Positions 1-7,535 of a stretch of 18,901 nucleotides of DNA are shown here, piece after piece. Where the stretch lies: NCBI GenBank assembly GCA_046349635.1, contig JAXMBX010000076.1, positions 1 to 18,901 of the forward strand, given 5' to 3'. The notes beneath the pieces are model-generated. The model was given only the letters and a program-made list of their open reading frames with translations, did no database searches and had not been told where the DNA came from. The position numbers and the translations under genes are program-made. The DNA comes from JAXMBX01 sp046349635 (GTDB taxonomy: Bacteria; Planctomycetota; Planctomycetia; Planctomycetales; Planctomycetaceae). The stretch's first letter is position 1. Each line of letters starts with the position of its first letter.

Positions 1-2
1 TC

Positions 3-1238
3 CTCCGCAACTCCTCCGGCGAACTGATCGACTCTACCTTCACCGATGAAACCTCGCTGGAACCGCTCCGCTCCCTTGCCTTCACGCACGGCGGACTCGG
101 CGACATGAACACGCACCCCCCCCGTCTCCTCGGTAACGACTGGTATCGCGTCGCCCTCGTGAATCGCTCTCCCCCTTCCAGGGATATGCTCTTCGTCCTC
201 TATCCGGTGTCGCATCTGCGCGCCGCCCGCATCCAGGCCGCTTATCCCCCCTTGCTCCTGGGAGTGGTTGCTCTGATCGGTGTTGTTCTCATCTCGTCCA
301 TCGTCTTTCGCAGGCTTGCCCGCCGTCTGGAAGACGTCCGTAACCAGGTTGCCGACATTGCCGCGGGTAACTTCCGCGAAATCCCTCTCTCCGACCCTCC
401 TGATGAAATCCAGGATCTCATCTCGTCCGTCAATGCCATGTCCCGACAGCTCAAGGCCATGCAGCAGTTGATCGGCCGTACCGAACGCTCCCGTGTGCTC
501 GGGCAACTCGCCGGAGGCCTCGCCCATCAGTTGCGCAACGCCCTCACCGGCACGCGCCTCGCCATCCAGATTCACATGCGCCGCTGCAGCCATTCCGCTC
601 AGGACGAAAGCCTCAAGGTCGCCCTGCAGCAGCTCTCCGTCATGGAAGAACACGTCCGCCGTCTCCTCTCCGTCGGCCGTGGCGAGAAAATCGAAGTCGG
701 CTGGTGTTCCATCAATAAGCTCTTCGAAGAGGTCCGCACTCTCGTCGCTCCCGTCTGCAAGCACTCCCGCGTCGAGTTCGACCTGACCATTCCTCCCCTC
801 ACGATCCTCGAAGTCCGTGGCCACTACGAAGGCCTGCGCAATGCCCTCTTGAATCTTGTCCTCAACAGCGTCGAAGCGGCCGGACCGGATGGCAAAATCG
901 CCATCCGCGCGCATCTCGATCAGGCGGATCTCATCGTCGAAGTCTTCGACAACGGCCTCGGCCCCCCTCCTGAAATTGCCCCGCAGCTCTTCGAGCCGTT
1001 TGTCACCGGCAAACCGGATGGCGTCGGCCTGGGTCTCGTCGTCGTCCAGCAGGTCGTCCGTCAGCATCAGGGCGAGGTCACCTGGGAACGGATCGGCGAG
1101 GAAACCTGTTTCCGCATGCGGCTCCCGCAGATCCCCGCCCGGTTCCTCACTCGCGATCAACTGCGGCAGACCGCCCCGCTTCCGGGGATCGGCAGCGAAA
1201 GGCCCCTCCCCGTCGCCCAGACACCCTCCGGCGTGTAG
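3..1238 (+). CDS. Sensor histidine kinase, 5' end outside window
   Basis: The reading frame is open from the first bases of the window, so the start and most of the sensor domain are missing; 411 residues are visible. The order is the end of an extracytoplasmic sensor region, one transmembrane helix (nt about 252-308), a HAMP-like linker (FRRLARRLEDV to NAMSRQL), a dimerisation/phosphoacceptor helix with the H-box LAGGLAHQLRNAL (His codon at 525-527), and a C-terminal ATPase domain with an N-box (LLNLVLNSVEA), a G1 box (VFDNGLGPP), an F-box (FEPF) and a G2 box (GVGLGL). It should autophosphorylate on His and pass phosphate to the response regulator encoded 99 bp downstream. The residue after the His is Gln where an acidic residue is usual. 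A short Pro-rich tail follows the ATPase. The class is certain; the signal sensed is not visible. Confidence 0.93.
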   Translation, partial: LRNSSGELIDSTFTDETSLEPLRSLAFTHGGLGDMNTHPPRLLGNDWYRVALVNRSPPSRDMLFVLYPVSHLRAARIQAAYPPLLLGVVALIGVVLISSIVFRRLARRLEDVRNQVADIAAGNFREIPLSDPPDEIQDLISSVNAMSRQLKAMQQLIGRTERSRVLGQLAGGLAHQLRNALTGTRLAIQIHMRRCSHSAQDESLKVALQQLSVMEEHVRRLLSVGRGEKIEVGWCSINKLFEEVRTLVAPVCKHSRVEFDLTIPPLTILEVRGHYEGLRNALLNLVLNSVEAAGPDGKIAIRAHLDQADLIVEVFDNGLGPPPEIAPQLFEPFVTGKPDGVGLGLVVVQQVVRQHQGEVTWERIGEETCFRMRLPQIPARFLTRDQLRQTAPLPGIGSERPLPVAQTPSGV

Positions 1239-1326
1239 GCATTCTGGAATTTCACCGACCCTGATTTCACGGAACTTCTCTCTTCCGCTTTCCGTCTCTT
1301 TCGACTGATCGCCCAGGAATTCTCAC

Positions 1327-1331
1327 AAAGG
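1327..1331 (+). promoter_or_regulatory. Ribosome binding site AAAGG deciding the regulator start
   Basis: AAAGG lies 6 nt before the ATG at 1338. A TTG two codons upstream (1332) is also in frame but starts directly at the site, so the ATG is preferred. Confidence 0.6.
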
Positions 1332-1337
1332 TTGAAC

Positions 1338-2741
1338 ATGAGTCGCTTGCTCATTGTGGATGACGAACCCGCCATCTGCTGGAGCTTCAAGGAGTTTCTT
1401 TCGGACGAGGGGCATCAGGTTGCCACCGCCTCCTCCGCTGAAGAAGCGCTCAAACTTGCCGGCACGCGCAAGTTCGATGCCGTCGTCCTCGATGTTCGCC
1501 TCCCGGGGATCGATGGCATCTCCGCCATCGCCCAGCTCCGCAAGAAAATCGACGATGCCCCCATCATCGTCATCACGGCGTTTGGCGACCTCGAAACCGC
1601 CGTCCGGGCCATCGCCGAAGGGGCCTTCGACTATCTCACGAAGCCCTTCGATCTCGATCAGGCCATGGCCGTCATCCGCCGGGCCCTCGCCGCCGGCAAG
1701 CCCCAGCAGGAGTCCTCCGAACCTCCCAGCGGGCATGTCCCCGCCGGTACGCTTGTCGGTACCTCACCCCGCATGCAGCACGTCTTCAAGCAGATTGCCC
1801 TCGTGGCCCCCTCGGAAATCCCCGTCCTGATCACGGGGGAAAGCGGCACGGGGAAGGAACTCGTCGCTCGGGCGATCCATCGCCACAGCCCCCGCAAGGA
1901 CGGGGCCTACTTCCCCGTTTCACTCGCCGCCCTCAATCCCAATCTCGTCGAAAGCGAACTCTTCGGCCACGTCAAAGGGGCCTTCACGGGGGCCGCCGAG
2001 GACCGCCGCGGGATTTTTGAACTCGCCGAAGGAGGCACCATCCTTCTCGATGAAATCGGCGACATCAGCATCCCTCTGCAGATCAAGCTGCTCCGCGCCA
2101 TCGAGCATCACGAAATCACCCCCGTGGGGGACGTCCGTGCCCGTCCCATTAACATCCGCCTCCTCGCCGCCACCAATCGCTCCCTCGAAGACCTCATGGC
2201 CAAGGGGGAATTCCGCGAGGACCTGTACTACCGCCTCAGTGGATTTCACATCCACCTTCCGCCACTGCGCGAGCGCGTGGAGGATATCTCCGTCCTCGTC
2301 TCCCATTTCCTGCAGAATCAGGGGGACAGCGAAAACGCCATCCGTCTCTCCGATGCGGCGCTGCAGTTCCTCACGCGTCGCTACTGGTCGGGCAACGTCC
2401 GCGAACTGCGCAATGCCCTCGAACACGCCTCACTGATCGCCCGCCGGGGAGAACTCCTTCCGGAGCATTTCCCCGATGAGATTCTTCCCGAGCATTCCGA
2501 CAACGGTTCAGCTTTACCCGGCGTCGAGCGACATCTTCGCAACTGGGTCAAGCAGATCTCCGAGATCCATGCCCGCGAGCCTTCGGAGGAAATCTACGAA
2601 CGCTTCCTCAATGTCGCCGAACCACCGTTGCTACGGGCCGTCCTGCAGGAATGCGAAGGGAACCGTGCGTTGGCGGCGCAACGCCTCGGCATCCACCGCG
2701 CCACGCTCCGCCAGAAGCTCCGCAAATACGGCATCGACTGA
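1338..2741 (+). CDS. NtrC-family sigma-54-dependent response regulator
   Basis: This 467-residue protein has three domains. The receiver domain has acidic pocket D8/D9, phosphoacceptor D52 (VVLDVRLPG), T80 and K102. The AAA+ domain has Walker A GESGTGKE at 167-174, the sigma-54 contact loop GAFTGA at 214-219, and Walker B around ILLDE at 235-239. A C-terminal Fis-type helix-turn-helix ends in NRALAAQRLGIHRATLRQKLRKYGID. Phosphorylation by the upstream kinase should allow oligomerisation and ATP-driven opening of sigma-54 promoters. In the AAA+ domain the usual F-x-x-x-N-C-A-A-L stretch reads FPVSLAALNP. I found no convincing -24/-12 sigma-54 promoter in the window, so its targets probably lie elsewhere. 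It ends 5 bp from a convergent gene with no obvious terminator between them. Confidence 0.95.
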   Translation: MSRLLIVDDEPAICWSFKEFLSDEGHQVATASSAEEALKLAGTRKFDAVVLDVRLPGIDGISAIAQLRKKIDDAPIIVITAFGDLETAVRAIAEGAFDYLTKPFDLDQAMAVIRRALAAGKPQQESSEPPSGHVPAGTLVGTSPRMQHVFKQIALVAPSEIPVLITGESGTGKELVARAIHRHSPRKDGAYFPVSLAALNPNLVESELFGHVKGAFTGAAEDRRGIFELAEGGTILLDEIGDISIPLQIKLLRAIEHHEITPVGDVRARPINIRLLAATNRSLEDLMAKGEFREDLYYRLSGFHIHLPPLRERVEDISVLVSHFLQNQGDSENAIRLSDAALQFLTRRYWSGNVRELRNALEHASLIARRGELLPEHFPDEILPEHSDNGSALPGVERHLRNWVKQISEIHAREPSEEIYERFLNVAEPPLLRAVLQECEGNRALAAQRLGIHRATLRQKLRKYGID

Positions 2742-2746
2742 GTCGC

Positions 2747-3493
2747 TTACAGCAGGCTCTCGAGCAGCAGACGCAGCTTGCGCAGTTCGATCGGTCGCTG
2801 GTCAATCTCTTCCAGCAGTTCCGGATAAACCTCGACCGACAGCGCCCGCCCGTATTTGAACCGGTTTAACTGGCTCACCAGCCGGCTGTAATCCACCTCT
2901 CCCAGTCCGACCCGCACCTGGACATTGTCCGGCGACGTGTCGCGCAAGTGGGTGTGATACACATACGGATACACCGCATCGTGGTTTTCGTGCTTGTAAG
3001 GGCCGCAGATGTAATAGCTCGGATCCAGCGTCAGCCCCAGCCCCGGGGTCGCCTGGCACAGTTCCACCGCTGTCCGCGGATCCTCCGTCAGATCCCCCGT
3101 GCGCGTCGGGATGGAAACCCGGATCGCATCCTGGCTCGCAATCCGCAGCAGTTCTTTCAGGCGGTCGATTTCCGCATTGAACGGCGTCCCCAGCGGACTG
3201 GCCGGAACCGTGATCTGCGTAATCCGCATCTGCTTGGCCAGCTTGCAGATCACCGTGAAATCCGCCGGCGAAATCTCCGACCCGAAGCAGAATGCCACCG
3301 GGCTCATCCGGGTCAGTTCACGATACCGCGTGAAAAACTTCTCAGGGTCCGATGACACGGTCGAGGGCTTCAGATGCTCCCCCCGTTCATCCATCCAGAT
3401 CTCGATCTTGTCGTATTCGAGATCCGCCAGTTGATGCACCGCTTCCGCAAACGGCAGATCGGAAAAACAGCGCGTCGAAGCAGCGACGAACAC
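2747..3493 (-). CDS. Sugar phosphate isomerase/epimerase-like TIM-barrel protein
   Basis: The 248-residue protein resembles the AP-endonuclease-2/xylose isomerase-like TIM-barrel superfamily: MFVAASTRCF at the start, a strand DKIEIWMDE near 28-36, LTLDPSYY near 154-161, HTHLRDT at 180-186 and SVEVYPE near the C terminus, which would supply metal-binding Asp, His and Glu. The strand that often ends in the first metal-binding Glu reads IRVSIPTRTG here and lacks it, so catalytic competence is uncertain. The start is a GTG, chosen because AAGGGAG lies 6 nt upstream and the family typically starts just before this first beta strand. The protein is cytoplasmic, with no signal peptide. The substrate cannot be told. 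It is convergent with the response regulator and divergent from the secreted protein gene. Confidence 0.82.
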   Translation of the reverse strand: MFVAASTRCFSDLPFAEAVHQLADLEYDKIEIWMDERGEHLKPSTVSSDPEKFFTRYRELTRMSPVAFCFGSEISPADFTVICKLAKQMRITQITVPASPLGTPFNAEIDRLKELLRIASQDAIRVSIPTRTGDLTEDPRTAVELCQATPGLGLTLDPSYYICGPYKHENHDAVYPYVYHTHLRDTSPDNVQVRVGLGEVDYSRLVSQLNRFKYGRALSVEVYPELLEEIDQRPIELRKLRLLLESLL

Positions 3494-3499
3494 GTTTCA

Positions 3500-3506
3500 C
3501 TCCCTT
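3500..3506 (-). promoter_or_regulatory. Ribosome binding site AAGGGAG before a GTG start
   Basis: On the minus strand AAGGGAG ends 6 nt before the GTG at 3493-3491 and is the reason for choosing this start; no ATG is available nearby. Confidence 0.6.
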
Positions 3507-3586
3507 GAACGAACTTAAATGCCTCAGCCGATCTCGCGACCGAGGAGCCCGAATCTTGCCGGTTCCCGGTCGCTGATGCCCACTCG

Positions 3587-3612
3587 TAACCTCTTATCCG
3601 TATGAGAGGTTA
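3587..3612. repeat. Inverted repeat TAACCTCT-N10-AGAGGTTA
   Basis: Two perfect 8-bp arms at 3587-3594 and 3605-3612 are separated by 10 bp, about two helical turns centre to centre. It has no T-tract after it, so it looks more like a dimeric regulator site than a terminator. It lies about 95 bp upstream of the isomerase start and 245 bp upstream of the secreted protein start. Confidence 0.45.
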
Positions 3613-3847
3613 TGTCAACAAGGACGTCGAGTTCGGCCTCAAAATCACACATGTTAATTTAACGCGACCGGGCAAATTCTGCAAGGCGAATGGATTCTCC
3701 CAGAAGAATCGGTCGTATCTCCCGCAACGATTTTATCAATTCTCCGTCCATTCTGCCGATAAATGAAAAAGTGATTCGAATCGCTCCTCCGGAAATACGG
3801 ACCCGAGGAGATCGATTCGAGCCGAGGTTTCGGAAGTTTGACTTCGA

Positions 3848-3855
3848 GGGGGGAG
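3848..3855 (+). promoter_or_regulatory. Strong purine ribosome binding site
   Basis: GGGGGGAG lies 2 nt before the ATG at 3858. It fixes the start of the secreted protein rather than the longer open frame upstream. Confidence 0.6.
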
Positions 3856-3857
3856 CC

Positions 3858-4193
3858 ATGTTGAAAATGACGTGTTGGGCAGGCCTGGTTGCCGCCTTGA
3901 TTCTTACGACCGCGAACTGTCAGGCGGATCTCCGCAGCATGCTGATCCGGGGGCAATCCCCCGACAACGGCCAATACGCCGATCCCGGCAACGGTGGCTA
4001 TGACTACTGCGATCAGTACGGCCGCCCCTGCCGCGGACGCTATCCCCGCGAATGGTATCGCTTCAGCTACCAGACCCCGCGCAACCTCACCTATCCCGCC
4101 CCCAACATGCAACCCGCTGTTGTCCAGTACCCCTATTACACGTTGAAGGGACCGGACTGCTTCTTCTACAACGGCAGCACGACCCGCTACTAA
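3858..4193 (+). CDS. Small secreted Tyr/Pro-rich hypothetical protein
   Basis: The 111-residue product starts with a Sec signal peptide (Lys-containing start, hydrophobic core WAGLVAALILTTA, probable cleavage after NCQA at about residue 23). The mature part of about 88 residues is rich in Tyr, Pro, Gly and Arg, with three remaining Cys at 51, 58 and 101. It ends with YPYYTLKGPDCFFYNGSTTRY. I recall similar PYYTxKGPxDF endings in short secreted proteins of other planctomycetes; that is memory, not a search. No enzyme motif is visible. Its probable location is the cell surface or periplasm. The gene is followed by a strong terminator at 4246-4291 and so is probably transcribed alone. Confidence 0.8.
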   Translation: MLKMTCWAGLVAALILTTANCQADLRSMLIRGQSPDNGQYADPGNGGYDYCDQYGRPCRGRYPREWYRFSYQTPRNLTYPAPNMQPAVVQYPYYTLKGPDCFFYNGSTTRY

Positions 4194-4245
4194 CCGGTGT
4201 TCCGGAGAAACTCTCGCCAGCCGGAATTTGAATTCATCTCGATCG

Positions 4246-4291
4246 GGGCGGACAATGACTCACAACGTCGTCGTCCGCCCGTTTCTTTTTT
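4246..4291 (+). terminator. Rho-independent terminator after the secreted protein gene
   Basis: An 8-bp perfect GC-rich stem (GGGCGGAC at 4246-4253, GTCCGCCC at 4273-4280) has a 19-nt loop and is followed by GTTTCTTTTTT. The T-tract ends only 11 nt before the start codon of the next gene. Confidence 0.8.
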
Positions 4292-4302
4292 AGGGCACCG
4301 AG

Positions 4303-5259
4303 ATGTCTTCAGAACAGAGTCCGGACCTCCCTCTCACACCGGTGACAATTCCCCGGCGCCGTTTCCCCTATCGCCGGATCGCTGCCCTTCTGTTCCTCTC
4401 CGCGACCGTTCTCTGGCTGCTTGCCTCCTTCGTCGTCGGCTATCGCCTCACCCACCGTGCGACGCCCCCGTTTCCGGAACCCGTTCCCGAATGCGCCTGG
4501 GGGACTTTCCAGCCGCTCCGCTTGAAAACCGCCGATGGTCAGGAACTCGGTGCCTGGACACTCCCCGGCAAAGAGAACCGCCCCATCATCCTGATTTTGC
4601 ATGGCAACGGCGGCTCACGCACCACCTGCCTCCCACAGGCCGAATTTCTCGCCAGACAAGGCCACGGCCTCCTCATGGTTACGCAACGCGCACACGGAGA
4701 CTCTACCGGCGAAACCCTCGGTCTGGGTTCCCCTGGAGCCTACGACCTCCTCGCCGCTGTCGAATGGATCGAGCAGCACCACCCCCAGCGTCCCATCGTC
4801 ATCTGGGGCCAGTCTCTTGGTGCCTCTGCCATCCTCTATGCCGCCGGGAAACTCAGCACTCGCGCGAAAGGCTATCTCCTCGAATGTCCTTTTCAGGACC
4901 TGGAACACGCCGTCCGCTACCGCACCGATTATTATCTTCCCGTTCCCCTGAACGGGATCGCTTATGCCGGGCTCCGCGTCGTCGCTCCGGTCATGATCGG
5001 GGACATTCGCACCGTCGCCCCCCGGGATCAGGCCCAGTTCATTCCTGAGACAATCCCCGTCATGTTCCTGGTGGGAGACCGGGATCGCAGGGCACCCCTC
5101 GCGGACACCCAGGCCATCGCCACGCAGATCAAGTCCCCCGTGGAGATCGTCCGCTTTGAAAACGGCGACCACTTGGAACTGCTTGCTTCAGACCCGCAGA
5201 AATATCGCGAATCCACGCTGAAGTTTATCGAGCGATGTTTAAGGCATCGGTCTGAGTAG
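4303..5259 (+). CDS. Membrane-anchored alpha/beta hydrolase
   Basis: The 318-residue protein has an N-terminal basic stretch and one transmembrane helix (about 26-47), then an alpha/beta hydrolase domain. The oxyanion-side motif is LILHGNGGSR at 97-106, the nucleophile elbow GQSLGA puts Ser at 171, the acid is probably Asp261 in GDRDRRAP, and the His is 290 in GDHLELL. The set resembles esterase/peptidase-like hydrolases of the BAAT/dienelactone type; the substrate is unknown. The anchor suggests the domain acts at the membrane. The start is the first ATG of the frame, with a weak TAGGG 7 nt before it that overlaps the T-tract of the preceding terminator, so the promoter position is unclear. 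The stop is 2 bp from the stop of the convergent lipoprotein gene. Confidence 0.9.
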   Translation: MSSEQSPDLPLTPVTIPRRRFPYRRIAALLFLSATVLWLLASFVVGYRLTHRATPPFPEPVPECAWGTFQPLRLKTADGQELGAWTLPGKENRPIILILHGNGGSRTTCLPQAEFLARQGHGLLMVTQRAHGDSTGETLGLGSPGAYDLLAAVEWIEQHHPQRPIVIWGQSLGASAILYAAGKLSTRAKGYLLECPFQDLEHAVRYRTDYYLPVPLNGIAYAGLRVVAPVMIGDIRTVAPRDQAQFIPETIPVMFLVGDRDRRAPLADTQAIATQIKSPVEIVRFENGDHLELLASDPQKYRESTLKFIERCLRHRSE

Positions 5260-5261
5260 GA

Positions 5262-5966
5262 CTACTCGCTCAACGCACCATCCGGAATGTCGTCACCGGC
5301 GTAGTGTTCGTAGAACAATCGTCCCACCTCTTCGCTCAGGCGGGTCATGTACAACTGCTTGAACGCATATTCGGGACGCTCGGACGTCGCCACCGGCTGA
5401 TGCAACGGATATTTCGAGTCGATGTCCTTGCTATAGATCACTTCCCCCTGGTCTCCGTCCATCTCGTACACGGACACCAGAGCCTTCGTCCGCCCCCGGT
5501 ACAGGTTGGAACTGTGCTCCTCGTACAGGCTGAATTCCTGGATCTCGACGTAGACGACGAAATCCGCTTCCGCATCCGCGCCCAGTTCTTCGGGCTTGGT
5601 CCAGTCGGGGTTCTGGTCGATCCAGCCGTTCACTGCATCCGGGTCGATCACGTGCACCCGGTGATCGCGCAACCGGTACGACACATGCGCCGCCAGTTCG
5701 CGGTCAATCTTCGAATAATCCCACTTCACCTTGTCCGATGCGTAACACAGGACGACCACTTTCTTTCCCTTGCCGGTGAACGACTTCTTCGTCTGGGAGT
5801 CAAAATCAGGCTCGATGGAGGGAGGTCCGCCGATCAGGTAACCCAACAGCAGAATGTTATTCAGGCATCCCATCTGGAAGGGGAGAAAACACAACAGGCA
5901 TCCCCACAACACCCAGGTCCGGAATCGGAAAGACGAGCGGGAACCGTGAACATTATGTGTCGTCAT
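5262..5966 (-). CDS. Lipoprotein-like protein, intact tandem paralog
   Basis: The 234-residue protein has an N-terminal hydrophobic segment (about 18-33) ending in FQMGC, a weak lipobox with Cys34, so a lipoprotein anchor is likely but not certain. The mature part has KGKKVVVLCYA, a segment with HVIDPDAVNGWIDQNPDW, then EADFVVYVEIQEFSLYEEHSSNLYRGR and KYPLHQPVA. These blocks are shared with the frameshifted gene just upstream (6031-6745), showing a tandem duplication. The alternation of short strands and helices before the NLYRGR block is reminiscent of periplasmic lipoprotein folds such as the CsgG/TolB-N type, but that is only an impression. A GGAA lies 8 nt before the ATG. The function is unknown. 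Confidence 0.8.
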   Translation of the reverse strand: MTTHNVHGSRSSFRFRTWVLWGCLLCFLPFQMGCLNNILLLGYLIGGPPSIEPDFDSQTKKSFTGKGKKVVVLCYASDKVKWDYSKIDRELAAHVSYRLRDHRVHVIDPDAVNGWIDQNPDWTKPEELGADAEADFVVYVEIQEFSLYEEHSSNLYRGRTKALVSVYEMDGDQGEVIYSKDIDSKYPLHQPVATSERPEYAFKQLYMTRLSEEVGRLFYEHYAGDDIPDGALSE

Positions 5967-6030
5967 GACAAGTTTCCGGATTCAAACAGGAAAAGGTGAT
6001 CAGGGAAATGAGAAATTCGCGGGAGACAAA

Positions 6031-6745
6031 CTAGAAATCTGAGCCGGCACGATGCTTGTAGAACATTCGGGAAATTTCATCCCCGACTCGATCCATGTAT
6101 TTCTTGCGGAAAATAATCGGTGACGTCTGGTCCGCGGGAACGGGCTGATGCAGCGGATAAACCGACGTATACCGCTTGCTGTATACCTCGCTCAGCCGCT
6201 TGACTTTGGTCACCTTCTTTTCGCTGTAAATCACTTCAAACACCGTCACGTTCCCGGTGCACCGCCCCCGGTACAGGTTCGGGCTGTTTTCTTCCAGGTA
6301 ACTGAACTGGTCCACGTCCACCCGCACCAGATAGTCCGCTTCGATCTTCTCGGCCAGTTCATTCAGGTTCCCCAGTTCGCCGCCGTTGTCGTCGATCCAG
6401 CTCGTAATCTTTCCCGAGTTGATGACGTCGATCTTGTGGGCCTTCATTTTGCTCACAATTCTCGCGCTGCAGATCCACGCTCAGCGCGCTGAATTCGTCT
6501 CGCACGCTCTCCGGCGCGTTGCAGATTACGGCCACCTTCTTCCCCTTCTCCGTCAGGGTTTTCCCGGTGGTCCCCTTGAAGTCATCCCCGATCAACGGGT
6601 CGCCGAACAGCATCTTCCCCGCCATCACACCCAGCGAACAGCCGGAGAGCGGAAGCAGTAAAGCCGCGCCGGCCCCCATCAGGAGCAAGCTCCGGCGGGA
6701 GAGTTGTCTGTTTTGATTCCGCTGCAGTTCGTTCGGGCAGTCCAT
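6031..6745 (-). pseudogene. Lipoprotein-like paralog broken by a +1 frameshift
   Basis: Translation from the ATG at 6745 (GGAG 6 nt upstream) gives SRRSLLLMGAGAALLLPLSGC, a twin-arginine-like signal with an excellent lipobox (LSGC), then EKGKKVAVICNAP. Near 6457-6460 the homology jumps frame: the first frame reads DLQRE and then becomes unrelated, while the next frame continues IVSKMKAHKIDVI, aligning without a gap to the intact neighbour (ELAAHVSYRLRDHRVHVI). Removing one A from the AA of GAGAATTGTG on the minus strand restores a 237-residue protein, against 234 in the paralog. The second half keeps NSPNLYRGR and YPLHQPV. It is either a sequencing insertion or a real recent inactivation. The spacing of 64 bp to the paralog and 52 bp to the DUF2752 gene fits one transcription unit. 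Confidence 0.82.
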
Positions 6746-6797
6746 TGCCGTCTCCGTGCAACCGGGTGAATTCTGGCAGTTATGTCTGTGTCGAAAT

Positions 6798-7250
6798 TCA
6801 GCTCCAGAAAGGCTGGACCATTTTCCAGGTCCAACACACCAGGCTGATTCCGGCCGCTGTCCCCAGCACGACCAGACTCGCCTCCACAGGCCGCCTGACT
6901 TTCCACAGTCGGCCCTGATAGAGACTCCACCAGCACCACGGAATTTGAATCAGTCCGCACATCGCCAGCAAACACCCCGCGACATTGGCTCGCAACGCCG
7001 CGACGGGTTCACCATGCATCACATGCGCGAAACTGGTTGTCATTCCACAGGTTGGACAGGAGATTCCGAACCACATCCGCAACGTACAAGGAGGCAGCCC
7101 GAGTTGCTCGTGCGTGCTGAATCCCTGGGGATCGGGGGTGAGTCGGGAAGCGATGACAAACAGCCCCACCAGGGCAAGACTCCACAGCCCCAGCAGACAA
7201 CGCTGCGCGGGCGTGAGAGGAAAACCCTCGTCGGTGGTTCGGAGTGTCAT
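6798..7250 (-). CDS. DUF2752 family membrane protein
   Basis: The 150-residue protein has three likely transmembrane helices (about 18-36, 88-110, 123-144) and the family motif GISCPTCGMTTSFA at 62-75, with a Cys-x-x-Cys pair at 65 and 68. This motif is the signature I know for DUF2752, a family of small membrane proteins of unknown function common in planctomycetes, Bacteroidetes and actinobacteria. The Cys pair could bind metal or be redox active, but nothing proves this. There is no good Shine-Dalgarno sequence before the ATG. It precedes the two lipoprotein paralogs on the same strand with short gaps and may be co-transcribed with them. Confidence 0.87.
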   Translation of the reverse strand: MTLRTTDEGFPLTPAQRCLLGLWSLALVGLFVIASRLTPDPQGFSTHEQLGLPPCTLRMWFGISCPTCGMTTSFAHVMHGEPVAALRANVAGCLLAMCGLIQIPWCWWSLYQGRLWKVRRPVEASLVVLGTAAGISLVCWTWKMVQPFWS

Positions 7251-7535
7251 GTCTGAAAAGTGAGAGAGACGCCGCTTATTATTCGTTTCAGCCTATTCCT
7301 GCAAGACCACTTTAACCCCTGCGCCCTCTCTCCTTTCGAAGAAATCAGGGAACACCCCCTCAACTTTTGCAGAAAATACAACACCCCAACACCTTCTCCC
7401 CTCGCGCCGACTTGGGTGGCGGGGCGCACCCCCTCTGCGGAAGCCTCTGAGTTCAGATATTCCACGCGTGGCTGACTTCGAGCCGCAGTCGCTACCCCCA
7501 GTCTCTTTCCGCGATCTCGAATTCTCGCGCAGCCT
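7251..7535. other. Intergenic spacer between dapF and the DUF2752 gene
   Basis: This 285-bp stretch has no gene I can support. A minus-strand frame (about 7555 to 7247) spans it, but its product is basic and low in structure, overlaps the dapF end and resembles nothing I know. A small palindrome CCACGCGTGG sits near 7462-7471. No terminator with a T-tract is seen on the minus strand. The promoter for the downstream membrane/lipoprotein set could be here. Confidence 0.5.

Larger units (their letters stand above)
3494..3857. other. Divergent intergenic region with an inverted repeat
   Basis: This 364-bp gap separates two divergent genes and should hold both promoters. The clearest structure is a perfect 8-bp inverted repeat at 3587-3612; there is also a small palindrome GTTAATTTAAC at 3653-3663. 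The frame of the downstream gene stays open back to 3690, but the strong ribosome binding site and signal peptide place the real start at 3858. No clear -35/-10 pair was found. Confidence 0.6.

Noticed and set aside
3690..3857. An upstream extension of the small secreted protein to 3690
   Set aside because: It would bury the signal peptide inside the protein; the strong GGGGGGAG before 3858 and the hydrophobic N terminus decide for the shorter form.
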